64,000 nucleotides of DNA, from positions 806,001 through 870,000 of the forward strand of contig NZ_CDHO01000003.1 of the NCBI RefSeq assembly GCF_001006785.1. The letters are read 5' to 3'. The notes under the pieces were generated by a model, which was not told the DNA's origin, made no database searches, and worked only from the letters and a program-made list of their open reading frames with translations. Shown here piece by piece: positions 8,389 through 17,517 of this stretch. Source of the DNA: Hyphomicrobium_B sp001006785. Lineage in GTDB: Bacteria; Pseudomonadota; Alphaproteobacteria; Rhizobiales; Hyphomicrobiaceae. The translations under genes and the position numbers were made by a program. Every line of letters begins with the position of its first letter. Position 1 is the first letter of the stretch.

Positions 8389-9865
8389 GGCGATCACCCG
8401 AACCTCCGAGATCGTCGTCGACTTCGGCAGCGGCCAGCGCCAGCGCGAGCCGTTCCGTCTCGCCGTAGTATTCAGCACGGTCCCAGAAACGCGGGCGCGC
8501 AATGCCGGTCGAGCGATGCCGCCCGGTGAGCTTTCCGTGCGCGTCCTCGCCGGTGATCTCGTACACGAGCAGGTTCTGCAGCGTGATCGTCTCTTCTTCC
8601 ATGCCGAGAACTTCGGTGATGTGCGTGATCTTGCGGGAACCGTCACGCAGACGCGACGCCTGCACGATCACGTCGACCGATCCGCAGATCATTTCGCGAA
8701 TGGTTTTGATCGGCAGCGCATAGCCGCCCTGCATGATCATGGATTCGAGACGGCTCAATGCTTCGCGCGGGCTGTTGGCGTGCAGCGTTCCCATCGATCC
8801 GTCGTGACCCGTATTCATCGCCTGAAGAAGATCGAAAGCTTCAGGTCCACGGACTTCGCCGACGATGATCCGCTCCGGACGCATACGCAGACAGTTCTTG
8901 ATCAGATCGCGCATCCGGATTTCGCCCTCGCCTTCGATGTTCGGCGGGCGCGTCTCGAGACGCACGACATGCGGCTGCTGCAGCTGAAGTTCAGCCGAGT
9001 CTTCGCACGTGATGATACGCTCGTCGTTGTCGATCGAGCCGGTCAGACAATTGAGCAGAGTCGTCTTGCCGGAGCCCGTGCCGCCCGAGATGACGACGTT
9101 GCAGCGGACTCGTCCGATAATTTCGAGGATGGTCTTTGCTTCGGGCGTGATCGAGCCGAACTTGACCAGCTGCTCTAGCTTGAGCCGGTCCTTCTTGAAC
9201 TTTCGGATTGTGAGCGCCGGTCCGTCGATCGCAAGCGGCGGCGCGATGACGTTGACGCGAGAGCCGTCGGGAAGTCGGGCGTCGCAAATCGGGCTCGACT
9301 CGTCCACCCGGCGGCCGACCTGGCTGACGATGCGCTGGCAGATATTCATCAGCTGCTGGTTATCGGCGAAGCGAACACTGGTCTTCTGCACCTTGCCCGC
9401 GACTTCGATGAACGTCGTCGAAGCCCCGTTGACCATGATGTCGGCGATGTCGTCGCGCGCCAGCAGCGGCTCGAGCGGTCCATAGCCCAGGACGTCGTTG
9501 CAGATATCTTCGAGGAGCTCTTCCTGCTCCGCGATCGACATGACGACGTTTTTGACCTGAATGATCTCGCTGACGATGTCGCGAATTTCTTCGCGTGCCG
9601 CGACCGCATCGAGCTTCGCGAGCTGCGTCAGATCGATGGTATCGATCAGGGCATTAAAGACGGTCGTTTTGACGTCGTAATATTCTTCCGAATGCCTGCG
9701 GTTCACTTCGACCGGCGGCTCCGGACGTGGCTGCGCTGCCGGCGCCGGCTGACGCGCTTGTGGCGGCGCCTTGATCTCGGGCGGGGCAACAGGCGGCGCC
9801 GCTGGCACGACCTGCGGATCGCTCCTTTTCGTGGACGCCGGATCGTTTGAACGCCTACCGAACAT
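8381..9865 (-). CDS. cpaF: TadA/CpaF secretion ATPase
   Basis: 494 aa. Hexameric type II/IV secretion-type ATPase powering Flp pilus extension and probably retraction. A Pro/Ala-rich disordered N-terminus (residues 15-52) precedes the N-terminal domain; Walker A GGTGSGKT is at 261-268, the Asp box/Walker B region includes RMRPERIIVGEVRGPE, and the His-box TLHANSPREAL follows. It starts 9 bases after cpaE and overlaps tadB, inside one operon. All catalytic motifs look intact. Confidence 0.96.
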   Translation of the reverse strand: MFGRRSNDPASTKRSDPQVVPAAPPVAPPEIKAPPQARQPAPAAQPRPEPPVEVNRRHSEEYYDVKTTVFNALIDTIDLTQLAKLDAVAAREEIRDIVSEIIQVKNVVMSIAEQEELLEDICNDVLGYGPLEPLLARDDIADIMVNGASTTFIEVAGKVQKTSVRFADNQQLMNICQRIVSQVGRRVDESSPICDARLPDGSRVNVIAPPLAIDGPALTIRKFKKDRLKLEQLVKFGSITPEAKTILEIIGRVRCNVVISGGTGSGKTTLLNCLTGSIDNDERIITCEDSAELQLQQPHVVRLETRPPNIEGEGEIRMRDLIKNCLRMRPERIIVGEVRGPEAFDLLQAMNTGHDGSMGTLHANSPREALSRLESMIMQGGYALPIKTIREMICGSVDVIVQASRLRDGSRKITHITEVLGMEEETITLQNLLVYEITGEDAHGKLTGRHRSTGIARPRFWDRAEYYGETERLALALAAAEVDDDLGGSGDRHG

Positions 9866-9874
9866 AGCGAATCC

Positions 9875-11179
9875 TTAGCGCTTCAACTTGAGCTTCTCGA
9901 TGAGGGGGCCAAGCGCCGCCAACGCCGGATTGCGCTTATCGGCTTTGGCTTCCTTGCGTCCCGTGATCTTCATCGCGATGTCGTGGAATTTCTCCACGGC
10001 CTTCGCTTTAGGGCTGAATTCTTCCAGCATCTGACCGTTGTTCGATGCCTGGCTGAACGATTCAGGATCGTAGTCGATGACGGCCATCACCTTGCTGTCG
10101 AGCGCCTGCTCGAACTCCTTGATCGTGATTTCCTGCCGCTTCGGCGTGTTCGCCATGTTGAGGATCAGAAGCGGCTGATTATCGTTCTTGCGCGATGTCT
10201 TCAGCAAATCGACGATGTTCTTCGCGTTCCTGAGATTTGCGAGATCGGGCACCGCCGTAATCACGACCTGATCCGCCTGCAGCAGAACGCGCTTCGACCA
10301 CGGCGACCAGCCGTGCGGCAAGTCGACGGCAACCAGCGGCACGTTCTGGCGCACGATGTCGAGAACGGTATCGCAGGCTTCCGGCGAAATTTCGTAGTCG
10401 CGATCGATGACGACCGGCGCCGCGAAGATCGACAGATGCTCGGAGCATTTGGTCATCAACCGGTCGAGCAGCTGATCGTCGAGACGCTCCGGCGCAGCAA
10501 GCGCTTCCGCGATGCCCTGCACGGGATCCTGATTGAAATCGAGCCCTGTCGTACCGAACGCGAGATCGAGATCGGCGATCGCAACGTCCGTCTTCAAGAT
10601 CTCCGACATCGTCCAGCCGACGTTATGGCAGACCGTCGAGGAGCCGACGCCGCCCTTGGCGCCGACGAAAGCAAACACGTGCCCGACCGGATCGGTTTCC
10701 GGATTGTTGTAGAGATTGGAAATGCTCTCCATCACCGCGAGCGGATCGACCGGCGCAACGAGATATTCGCCGACGCCGCGCTTCAGAAGCTCGCGATAAA
10801 GCATCACGTCGTTCTGGCGTCCGATGACGACGACCTTGGTGCCGGGGTCGCAGCTCTCCGCCAGCCGGTCGAGTTCGGCCAGAAGCGAACCGCTGTCGAG
10901 CGCGCAATCCAGGATGATGAGATTAGGCGTCGGACTGTCGACATAATGCGAGATGGCGGCGGCGATACCGCCCATGTGCACGCTGACGTGCGCCTTTGAA
11001 AGCCGCCGGTCCTCGGCCGCAAACTGGATCGTATTCGCAACGCTCACGTCGTCACAGAACGCCTGGATCGAGATCCGAGGCACGGGCCGCGCACGTTCGC
11101 TCGAATATACGTCCTGCCGTTCTCCGTTGTCGGAAAACCCTGGGTCGAATTCAGGCGCAGCTTGCGTATGCTGGGACAT
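9875..11179 (-). CDS. cpaE: CpaE/TadZ, MinD/ParA-like pilus localisation protein
   Basis: 434 aa. N-terminal receiver-like domain (about 30-160: SVANTIQFAAEDRRL, PNLIILDCA) fused to a MinD/ParA-type P-loop domain beginning GAKGGVGSSTVCHNVG near residue 180, where the usual deviant Walker A lysine and final Thr are recognisable as KGGVGSST. In Caulobacter CpaE positions the pilus machinery at the pole. Walker A' type IADLDLAFGTTGLDF follows. The gene sits between cpaD and cpaF with 9-12-base gaps. A role in polar placement is inferred from the family. Confidence 0.95.
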   Translation of the reverse strand: MSQHTQAAPEFDPGFSDNGERQDVYSSERARPVPRISIQAFCDDVSVANTIQFAAEDRRLSKAHVSVHMGGIAAAISHYVDSPTPNLIILDCALDSGSLLAELDRLAESCDPGTKVVVIGRQNDVMLYRELLKRGVGEYLVAPVDPLAVMESISNLYNNPETDPVGHVFAFVGAKGGVGSSTVCHNVGWTMSEILKTDVAIADLDLAFGTTGLDFNQDPVQGIAEALAAPERLDDQLLDRLMTKCSEHLSIFAAPVVIDRDYEISPEACDTVLDIVRQNVPLVAVDLPHGWSPWSKRVLLQADQVVITAVPDLANLRNAKNIVDLLKTSRKNDNQPLLILNMANTPKRQEITIKEFEQALDSKVMAVIDYDPESFSQASNNGQMLEEFSPKAKAVEKFHDIAMKITGRKEAKADKRNPALAALGPLIEKLKLKR

Positions 11180-11191
11180 CTCGGCTCCAGT

Positions 11192-11929
11192 TTATTGGCT
11201 GATAGGCTTCACGAACGTTACTTTTTCGTCCGACGCACCGAGCGTTTCGCCCTTCACGTACTTCTCGTACATCTTGAAGCGGCGATTGGCGTCGCTCGGC
11301 GTCATCGTGCGCGGTCCGAGCAGGTCGGCGGGATTGGAAACCATCGCCGCCAGATTGCGCTGCGACGAGCAGCCAAAATTGGGATAGGGCGTGTTTTGGT
11401 ACGTGCGCGCCAGATTCTCGGACCAGTCGCGGCCGCACTCGGGACCTTCCGCAACATAGCGCAGATACGAAATGCGCAACGGCGCATCGCGCCCGCTCGC
11501 ATGATAGGCTTCGTTCGCGATCGAAGAATCCGCATAGCCGCCGCCAAGCATCAGCCGTCGCGCATCGCTGGCCGCATCCATCGCCGCCGCCTCGTTCGCC
11601 GAACCGGCGGGTGCCGAGATGACAAACCGGCTATTACCGGCGTCGCTCGCTCTATGGCGATCGATGAAGTCGATGACACGGCTGCGCTGCGATGGCGTCA
11701 GCCCCTCGGAACCGGCCGCGACATGCAGATTGAGAACGGCGGGTTGCTGCGAGACCAGGATCGGATGGCGCTGCTCGGGATCGATCAGCTGCCAGCCCGC
11801 CACCTGCGGACCAACCCGATCATGTTCGCAGCCTGCCATCGCAATCGGCAGACACGCAATGATCAGCATTCTCGTAAGCCCGCGTCGTGCCTTGGCCGGT
11901 CCGCGGAGTATCGTCTTTTGCATCTGCAT
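11192..11929 (-). CDS. cpaD: CpaD-family pilus assembly lipoprotein
   Basis: 245 aa. Basic start, then MLIIACLPIAMAGC with a lipobox cysteine near residue 34, as expected for an outer-membrane lipoprotein. The mature region contains the CpaD-type motifs FIDRHRASD, VARTYQNTPYPNFGCSSQRNLAAMV-like stretch and NPADLLGPR, which define the family (PF09476). CpaD is needed for outer-membrane assembly of the secretin. It lies between the secretin gene and cpaE in the operon. Confidence 0.93.
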   Translation of the reverse strand: MQMQKTILRGPAKARRGLTRMLIIACLPIAMAGCEHDRVGPQVAGWQLIDPEQRHPILVSQQPAVLNLHVAAGSEGLTPSQRSRVIDFIDRHRASDAGNSRFVISAPAGSANEAAAMDAASDARRLMLGGGYADSSIANEAYHASGRDAPLRISYLRYVAEGPECGRDWSENLARTYQNTPYPNFGCSSQRNLAAMVSNPADLLGPRTMTPSDANRRFKMYEKYVKGETLGASDEKVTFVKPISQ

Positions 11930-11948
11930 GATGTTTCTCCGGAACCGG

Positions 11949-13601
11949 TTATTCGACGATGAATCCGTAGTCGCCCTTCAGGCCACCCGACGGTTGAACT
12001 TCGCTCTTTCCGTAGATGCGGTTGAGGTGGCCGAGGAAATCGGCCTTGAGATCCGTCGCCGGGTACAATCCGTCCGTCGGCGCCGAAAGCTGCTGGCGCG
12101 CCACGGGCTGCACGAGATACGGCGTGACGATGACCACCAGCTCCGATTCATCATTCTGGAAATCGCGGCTGCGGAAGAGCGTCCCGAGGATCGGGATATC
12201 CTTCGCTCCGGGAAGTCCGTCGATGTTCTGCTGCGTCTTGGTCGAGATCAGGCCCGCCAGCGCCAGCGAACCGCCAGACGGAAGTTCGACGACGGTCTTT
12301 GCCTGCCGGGTGTCGAAGACGGGATTGCCGGCGACGTACTGCGAGATATCGCTGACGCTCGTATCAATCTTGAGGCTGATGCGGCCTTCCGTCAGCACCA
12401 CCGGCGTGAAGGCGAGCTGCACACCGAACTTCTTGAACGCAACGGCGGAAACACCGGTCTGCGTGTCGACACCGGTGACGTAAGGAACTTCGCCGCCCGC
12501 GAGGAATTCCGCCGGTTCGCCCGAGATCGCGGTCAGGTTCGGCTCCGCCAATGTCTTGATCAGACCATCGCGCTCAAGCGCGCGAACCGCCGACTGGATG
12601 TTATTGCGGCTGTTGCCCCAACCGGACACGATACCGCTGTTGCCGAATGCGCCCGTTGCCGGACCAGGATTGAACGCGCAGATGTGACCGACAGCACACG
12701 CCGCGCTCGCGGCGGTGCCGACGCCGAACGTCGGCAGCGATCCGAGACCTTGCGCGGTCGAAATCGGAAACGAGTTTTCGGTGAGAAGCGTCGTCGAGAA
12801 GCTGCCGGACGACAGCACGCCGCCGAGGTTGACGCCGAGCTGCTTCAAGAGTGTCCGTTTGACTTCGGCGACGGTGACCTTGAGCATCACCTGCTCTTCC
12901 GCCTCGACTGTCAGCAGATTGATGACGGATTTGACGTCGTCGGGGTCCTTGACATCGCCGGACTTGCCTTGCTGGCCGGCACCGCTGCTCGTGAGACTGA
13001 CGTTCGACGCCCAGTTGGCGATCATCTGGCTCATGAACTGCGCCGCAATCCGCGATGCGCGCGCGGAATCCGACGGGCTCTTCACCCGCCCGGTCAGAAT
13101 CGCGGTTTGATTGAGCGTTTCGACCTTGATCTCGGAACCCGGAATAACCCGCCGCAACAGCATTTCGAGCCCGTCGCCTTCCTGGTCGACGTTGAGTTCG
13201 ATGAGCGCGAGTTGCTCGCCCTTGTTCGAGAAGAAGAAGGCGTTCGATTGCCCCGGAGCTTTGCCGAGCAAAAACACCCGGTTCGAACTGAGAACCACCG
13301 CGTCGACGACGGCCGGATTCGATGCCATCACGTCGCGCACGCCGTTCGGGAACTCGATGAGAACGGATTTTCCCAGCCCGATCTTGATGCTCTTGCGAAC
13401 CGGAAGGCCTTCCGACTCTGAAATTCTTACGATCGATTGCGTGTTCTTGCTGAACTCCGGGTCGCCCCTGTCAGCGCGCACCGATAGGCGGTCAGCCGCA
13501 CGCGGCTGCGCCGACGTCGGCGCAACCGATGTCAACACAGCGGCAAAAACCATGATCGCGCGTGCGGCCGCGCGCCATGGAAATCCAATTTCAGATCGCA
13601 T
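11949..13601 (-). CDS. cpaC: CpaC/RcpA outer-membrane secretin of the Flp pilus
   Basis: 550 aa with a cleavable signal peptide (AIMVFAAVLTSVAPTSAQ). The N-terminal pilus-assembly domain (about 60-130, ending in LPVRKSIKIGLGKSVLIEFP and NPAVVDAVVLSSNRVFLLGK), a BON-like repeat and the secretin domain (EEQVMLKVTVAEVKR, LAEPNLTAISGEPAEFLAGGEVP, SGGSLALAGLI) are in the normal order. The secretin forms the outer-membrane pore for the pilus. The divergent gene at 16210 encodes a second, stand-alone copy of the N-terminal domain. It lies 38 bases after cpaB. Confidence 0.95.
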   Translation of the reverse strand: MRSEIGFPWRAAARAIMVFAAVLTSVAPTSAQPRAADRLSVRADRGDPEFSKNTQSIVRISESEGLPVRKSIKIGLGKSVLIEFPNGVRDVMASNPAVVDAVVLSSNRVFLLGKAPGQSNAFFFSNKGEQLALIELNVDQEGDGLEMLLRRVIPGSEIKVETLNQTAILTGRVKSPSDSARASRIAAQFMSQMIANWASNVSLTSSGAGQQGKSGDVKDPDDVKSVINLLTVEAEEQVMLKVTVAEVKRTLLKQLGVNLGGVLSSGSFSTTLLTENSFPISTAQGLGSLPTFGVGTAASAACAVGHICAFNPGPATGAFGNSGIVSGWGNSRNNIQSAVRALERDGLIKTLAEPNLTAISGEPAEFLAGGEVPYVTGVDTQTGVSAVAFKKFGVQLAFTPVVLTEGRISLKIDTSVSDISQYVAGNPVFDTRQAKTVVELPSGGSLALAGLISTKTQQNIDGLPGAKDIPILGTLFRSRDFQNDESELVVIVTPYLVQPVARQQLSAPTDGLYPATDLKADFLGHLNRIYGKSEVQPSGGLKGDYGFIVE

Positions 13602-13639
13602 GAGCTTCCCGCCTTTATGACGACTACTGACTGACCAAC

Positions 13640-14443
13640 TCAGTTCACGCCATACACACGCGACTTGGCACCGTAACGAACAATACGCACCGAATTGTTT
13701 TGCGGTTTGTTGAGATCGAGATTGCCCGCCCGCTCGGGGTCGGAACTCAAATCTGCAACGCTACGCAAGGAGAGAGTGATCTCTCCCATCGAATTCGCGA
13801 GCGCCATCATTTCCGCCTGCTTGGGCATCAACTCCAGCGTCGCTGTCGAAGCGGAAATGTCCGCCGATTTCTTGCCGTCCTTGGTTTCGATCTGCTGACC
13901 GATCGCCATCACCCGCACATTGCGGAACAGCGTGTCCGCGACGGTCTCCTCCTGGCCGTTGCGGCCCCGGACATGACGGATGAGGATCACGTCGACATGA
14001 TCGTTCGGAAGAATGAGGCTGCCGGCTGCCGTCTCGGCTTTGATCTTGGTGGAGATGGCGCGCATGCCTTGCGGCAGGATCGCCGCGAGCACTCCGCCTT
14101 GGCCGGCCTTGATCAGCTTCTGAGTCGTGACGGGCTCACCGGAAAGAATAGCCGACCGCGCAACCGCGCCGGTAAACTCGTGCACTTTCCCCGGACCGCT
14201 GTTCGCCTTCGTCACATAGTCGGGCGTAACCGCGCTCTTTGGCCAGGTCGCCCAATGAAAATTGCCTTCATTGACGATTTGCCCGACCGAGATATCGGTG
14301 GCGGCCACGAGGACTTCCGTGCTGTCGACGTGCTTTTCGACCGTCACGGGCGCGGGCGGCGTCATGAATGCGCTTGCGATGTAATAAGCGAGCGCCGCCG
14401 CAGCAAACGCTACGGAGAAACCGACAAGTTGTGCCCGCTTCAT
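13640..14443 (-). CDS. cpaB: CpaB/RcpC, periplasmic Flp pilus assembly protein
   Basis: 267 aa. N-terminal membrane anchor (LVGFSVAFAAAALAYYIASAF) followed by a SAF/antifreeze-like beta-clip domain (VLVAATDISVGQIVNEGNF) and the RcpC-type region ending in GNLDLNKPQNNSVRIVRYG. CpaB is thought to bridge the inner-membrane platform and the secretin, possibly binding peptidoglycan. Standard length; second of the main assembly genes after the prepilin peptidase. Confidence 0.94.
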   Translation of the reverse strand: MKRAQLVGFSVAFAAAALAYYIASAFMTPPAPVTVEKHVDSTEVLVAATDISVGQIVNEGNFHWATWPKSAVTPDYVTKANSGPGKVHEFTGAVARSAILSGEPVTTQKLIKAGQGGVLAAILPQGMRAISTKIKAETAAGSLILPNDHVDVILIRHVRGRNGQEETVADTLFRNVRVMAIGQQIETKDGKKSADISASTATLELMPKQAEMMALANSMGEITLSLRSVADLSSDPERAGNLDLNKPQNNSVRIVRYGAKSRVYGVN

Positions 14444-14603
14444 TGCGCCGTAAATCCTTCAGCTCAGGGTTCTCACTCCTGCGCCGATACTGTCGGACAA
14501 ACGTCAATGCGAGGTTAACCGCCGTTTCAGAAAGACGTGCGCGGGCAACAGTTGCAGCTCCAATCAGGGGCCGCCAAACAGCCGCGATAACAAGAGCCTA
14601 CGC

Positions 14604-15113
14604 TCAGACCGGCAGCATTCGGAACAATTCGGTTGCGGGGAACACCGTCAACCCCGATGCCGCGATCGCGATTCCGTAAGGTACCGGGCCGCCTGACATG
14701 TGCAGACGCTGCGCCCATTCGGGTAACGGCCAGGCATCAGCCGGCACCATGCGCCGATAGCTCAGGATCACCAGACAGAGGATGCCGCCGAACAAAGTCG
14801 TGTATGCAATGAAGGGGAGAACCTGCGCGGAGCCCATCCAAAGCGCCCCGGCCGCCATGAGTTTGGCATCGCCGCCGCCAAGCAGATGGAAGGCAAACAG
14901 CGCGAACGTGAGAAGCAGCACCCCGAGCGCGCAGACGACGTGCATCCCGAAAGTCTCGAGCGGCATTCGCGTCAGAAGCGCTAGCCCGACGAAGCCACCA
15001 ATCAGCGCAAGTGAGATAACGTTCGGAATTCTCATCGTGAAAAGGTCGTTCGCCGCAGCAAACGCCATAGCAATCGGGAAGATCGCCACGAGAAGAAAAG
15101 TCAGCACCGACAT
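14604..15113 (-). CDS. cpaA: CpaA/TadV prepilin peptidase (A24 aspartyl family)
   Basis: 169 aa, the size of short TadV-type peptidases without a methylase domain. The two catalytic aspartates are visible: one in AAANDLFTMRIPN and one in LLGGGDAKLM (GxGD motif). Predicted membrane helices cover most of the chain. It cleaves the Flp and TadE leader peptides before the hydrophobic segment. The gene follows the two pilin genes, as in Caulobacter, where pilA precedes cpaA. Confidence 0.93.
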   Translation of the reverse strand: MSVLTFLLVAIFPIAMAFAAANDLFTMRIPNVISLALIGGFVGLALLTRMPLETFGMHVVCALGVLLLTFALFAFHLLGGGDAKLMAAGALWMGSAQVLPFIAYTTLFGGILCLVILSYRRMVPADAWPLPEWAQRLHMSGGPVPYGIAIAASGLTVFPATELFRMLPV

Positions 15114-15207
15114 TATTTACACCTGCACCAGAAGCACGACCGCTGACGGATTATGACGAAACTCGGTAAAGGCCGGCCTAACGCAGTGTTGGTGCGCCGG
15201 CGCTCGA

Positions 15208-15384
15208 TTATTTGATGGAGCTGAACCCCGCTACGACGGATTCGAAGACGTTGACTAGAGATCCCCTGACCCCCATCAGCGCACCGACGATCGCAATGCT
15301 GACGATGCTTGCGATCAGTGCGTATTCGATCGAGGTTGCCCCATTCTCGTCGGCTGCAAATTCACGGACGCTGGAAGGCAGCAT
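15208..15384 (-). CDS. flp: Flp/Fap-type pilin (first small pilin)
   Basis: 58 aa, starting MLPSSVREFAADENG. The class IVb Flp signature is complete: cleavage after Gly15, then ATSIEYALIASIVSIAI, with Glu and Tyr at positions 5 and 6 of the mature pilin. The hydrophobic helix is followed by a short polar tail ending FSSIK. An AGGGG lies just upstream of the ATG. It sits between a sister pilin gene and cpaA, in the same direction. The terminator between the two pilin genes means this one depends on read-through or its own promoter, so it may be the minor pilin. Confidence 0.9.
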   Translation of the reverse strand: MLPSSVREFAADENGATSIEYALIASIVSIAIVGALMGVRGSLVNVFESVVAGFSSIK

Positions 15385-15398
15385 TGCATACCCCTGAT

Positions 15399-15435
15399 AA
15401 AAAAGCGCGCTCGAAGAACTCGTCTCCGAGCGCGC
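15399..15435 (-). terminator. Rho-independent terminator between the two flp genes
   Basis: On the minus strand, a 9-bp stem GCGCGCTCG/CGAGCGCGC with a 13-base loop is followed by TTTTTT. It lies 54 bases after the upstream pilin gene and just before the second one, so it could raise the pilin transcript relative to the assembly genes. Confidence 0.88.
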
Positions 15436-15489
15436 TCAATGCACTTTGATAATAGGCTAACGCAAATAAGAGTTGATCAGCCGCCAGAC

Positions 15490-15657
15490 TTATTTACCTG
15501 TCAGCGCGTCATCAACTTTCTGGAAGGTACCGCTGAGGCTGGTACCGACTTGAGTAAGAATCGTAACGAGGGCGACGCCGATGAGAGCAGCGATCAAGCC
15601 GTATTCGATGGCCGTTGCACCCGACTCATCGTTCATGAAACGCGAAAAAATGTTCAT
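15490..15657 (-). CDS. flp: Flp/Fap-type pilin (likely major pilin)
   Basis: 55 aa: a short basic leader (MNIFSRFMNDESG), processing after Gly13, and the mature start ATAIEYGLIAALIGVALV with the conserved Glu and Tyr. This is the canonical Flp/PilA pilin length. It is the first gene of the tad operon and is followed at once by a strong terminator, the arrangement expected for the abundantly made major pilin, while weaker read-through feeds cpaA and onward. The role as major pilin is inferred from position. Confidence 0.92.
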   Translation of the reverse strand: MNIFSRFMNDESGATAIEYGLIAALIGVALVTILTQVGTSLSGTFQKVDDALTGK

Positions 15658-16209
15658 TGGTTTGTTCCGATCTACGCTAAAACTTTTTATCGATCCCGTT
15701 CCTCGGGAGAGGTTTGTCCTCGCCGCTGAACTAACGGGGACTGTAGATTGGAAAAATTAAAGTCAGGTAAAACGCGCCAAGCCGCACTTTGCCGACAAAT
15801 AAACAAATATTATCCAATGCTTTTCTCCGAGAATACAAGTTTAAAACGTCGCACATCGCCTATTTGTACATCGATCAGAACGAACAAAAGAAAATAATAC
15901 GTGGAAGTATAAGTTAATACTGTACTTACAAAAGTATTTCGCGAAATATTGCCAAGTATATTTCAAAGGACTCGCGGACAGACCCCTTTGACCAAACATC
16001 GGAATATCTCCTCCGATCTTCCCACTTTTGCTGCAACGCTCTCCCGCGGACAGACTATCTCGCCCGCCGAATTAACCACCGGCTTTATCCGCTCCGGGGC
16101 CGTTCGAACGCGGCAGTCCCACAATGCCGCAGATCGGAACGCCCGTTTGCAGTTCCTTCACCATTTGATGAGCTTATGGCAGGCGGGAGCTTTGAAAGGA
16201 CCGCGCCGG
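15658..16209. other. A+T-rich divergent control region between pilin operon and secretin-N gene
   Basis: 552 bases with no gene I can support. The stretch 15740-15965 is clearly richer in A+T than the surrounding genome. It holds repeated AAGTAT words, a perfect 14-base palindrome TATTTCGCGAAATA at 15935-15948, and the imperfect inverted repeat AGTATAAGTTAATACT just before it. It should contain the promoters of both arms of the tad locus. An in-frame TTG at 15949 or an ATG at 16168 could lengthen the next gene, but neither has a convincing ribosome binding site. Confidence 0.6.
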
Positions 16210-16722
16210 ATGCATCGTGGAGCAGAAAAATTTGCGTCATCTATCGCCGGCAGCATTCTACGCACGGGTATCGTCGCAGCGATCTCGGCACTTTCAGCCG
16301 CTGGCGCATCGGCCGGCGACTTGATTGTCCGCTACGACCAATCGCAGCTTCTGCATCTTCCCCGCCCTGCCAGTGAGGTCATCGTCGGCAATCCGTCGAT
16401 TGCCGACGTCACGCTTCAGGATGGAAATTTGCTCGTCGTCACCGGCAAGACGTTCGGCATCACCAACGTCATCGCTCTCGATGCCGCTCATAATGTCATC
16501 CAAGACCAACGCGTGATGGTCGAACGCGACGACACCAGGACCGTCAATCTGCACAAAGGCAGCACGCGCTTTACATACGCATGCACGCCAAACTGCGAAC
16601 CGACTCTCACGATTGGCGACGACAAGGACTTCTTTGGAGCGGTCCAGACGGCCAATACTCAGAAGACGAAGTTCTCTGAAGGCTCGTCGGATTCCTCAGG
16701 CAGCGCGAATAGCCAGCAATAA
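16210..16722 (+). CDS. Stand-alone secretin N-terminal-domain protein (pilus assembly)
   Basis: 170 aa from the ATG at 16210, which has GAAAGGA nine bases upstream. A signal peptide (ILRTGIVAAISALSAAGASA) is followed by a single T2SS/T3SS pilus N-terminal domain (PF13629 type): LPRPASEVIVGNPSIADVTL, NLLVVTGKTFGITNVIALD. The rest is Ser/Asn-rich with a CTPNCEPT pair of cysteines that could form a disulfide. The same domain starts the CpaC secretin of this locus. It probably acts in the periplasm with the secretin ring. Divergent from the pilin operon and upstream of two TadE genes. Confidence 0.85.
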   Translation: MHRGAEKFASSIAGSILRTGIVAAISALSAAGASAGDLIVRYDQSQLLHLPRPASEVIVGNPSIADVTLQDGNLLVVTGKTFGITNVIALDAAHNVIQDQRVMVERDDTRTVNLHKGSTRFTYACTPNCEPTLTIGDDKDFFGAVQTANTQKTKFSEGSSDSSGSANSQQ

Positions 16723-16892
16723 AAGAAACAGTAAACGAGGTCGACCACAACGCCAGGGTCCAGTCCCCTTGGCGTGTACGGACGCTTTCACGATTGCTCA
16801 ACCATCAGCGACGAAATCCCGTCCGATAAATACCACCTTAATCCGCGCTAATTTATTTAGTGGCCGTTATCATCAACGGTCGCGAGAATTCT

Positions 16893-17513
16893 ATGCCCAC
16901 AGCGCGCAGAATGGGTTTTCTTCCCCACTCGTTACGATTCAATCGTTTGCTGCGGCGTTGGACATCAGACGATCGCGGCTCGACGGCTTTGGAATTCTCG
17001 AGCGTCGCCATTCCATTCCTGATGTTCATATTGGGCTTCATCGGCTGCGCGATTTATTTCTTTATCTCGAACTCGCTTGAAAAAGGCATGGATCAGACAA
17101 GCCGGCTGATTCGCACGGGCGAAGCCGTCTCCAAAAAGATGACGGTCAACCAGTTCAAGCAAAGCATCTGCGATGGCGCGGGCTCTTGGATCGACTGCAA
17201 CAAGTTGCAGATCGACACGGTTCATTGCGACAGTTGGAGTGCTTTGTCCGATGGCGGAAGCGGCACCTGCACGCCGTACAAACCAAAGCCCTGCATCGAT
17301 AGCAGCGGCGTACCCTTGACGAACTCAGCGCCCGGCACCGATTTGATTGCGATCTACTCGGGAACCGCGAGCGACGTGGTCATCGTGACCGCATGCTACC
17401 AATGGGATTTCACCGCGAAGCTGCCGATTATCAAACTCGGCAATATGTCCAACGGCTCGATGATGCTTCAATCAGCAACAGCGTTCCGCAGCGAACCCTA
17501 TCCCGAAAGCTGA
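16893..17513 (+). CDS. tadE: TadE/TadG-like pseudopilin
   Basis: 206 aa from the ATG at 16893; a GTG at 16860 is an alternative. After a basic cytoplasmic leader comes RGSTALEFSSVAIPFLMFILGFIGCAIYFF, the TadE motif (Gly, then small residues, Glu at +5, and a long hydrophobic helix). The C-terminal domain has several cysteines (CDGAGSWIDCNKL, CDSWS, CTPYKPKPCID) likely forming disulfides in the periplasm. TadE-like proteins are minor pilins processed by the prepilin peptidase and may initiate the pilus. Only 4 bases separate it from the next, related gene. Confidence 0.88.
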   Translation: MPTARRMGFLPHSLRFNRLLRRWTSDDRGSTALEFSSVAIPFLMFILGFIGCAIYFFISNSLEKGMDQTSRLIRTGEAVSKKMTVNQFKQSICDGAGSWIDCNKLQIDTVHCDSWSALSDGGSGTCTPYKPKPCIDSSGVPLTNSAPGTDLIAIYSGTASDVVIVTACYQWDFTAKLPIIKLGNMSNGSMMLQSATAFRSEPYPES

Positions 17514-17517
17514 AACA

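Noticed and set aside
11619..13421. 600-codon frame antisense to cpaC and cpaD
   Set aside because: Shadow of two well-supported pilus genes.
15935..15948. Palindrome as a phage attachment site
   Set aside because: No integrase, no second copy and no tRNA gene nearby; a regulator site fits better.
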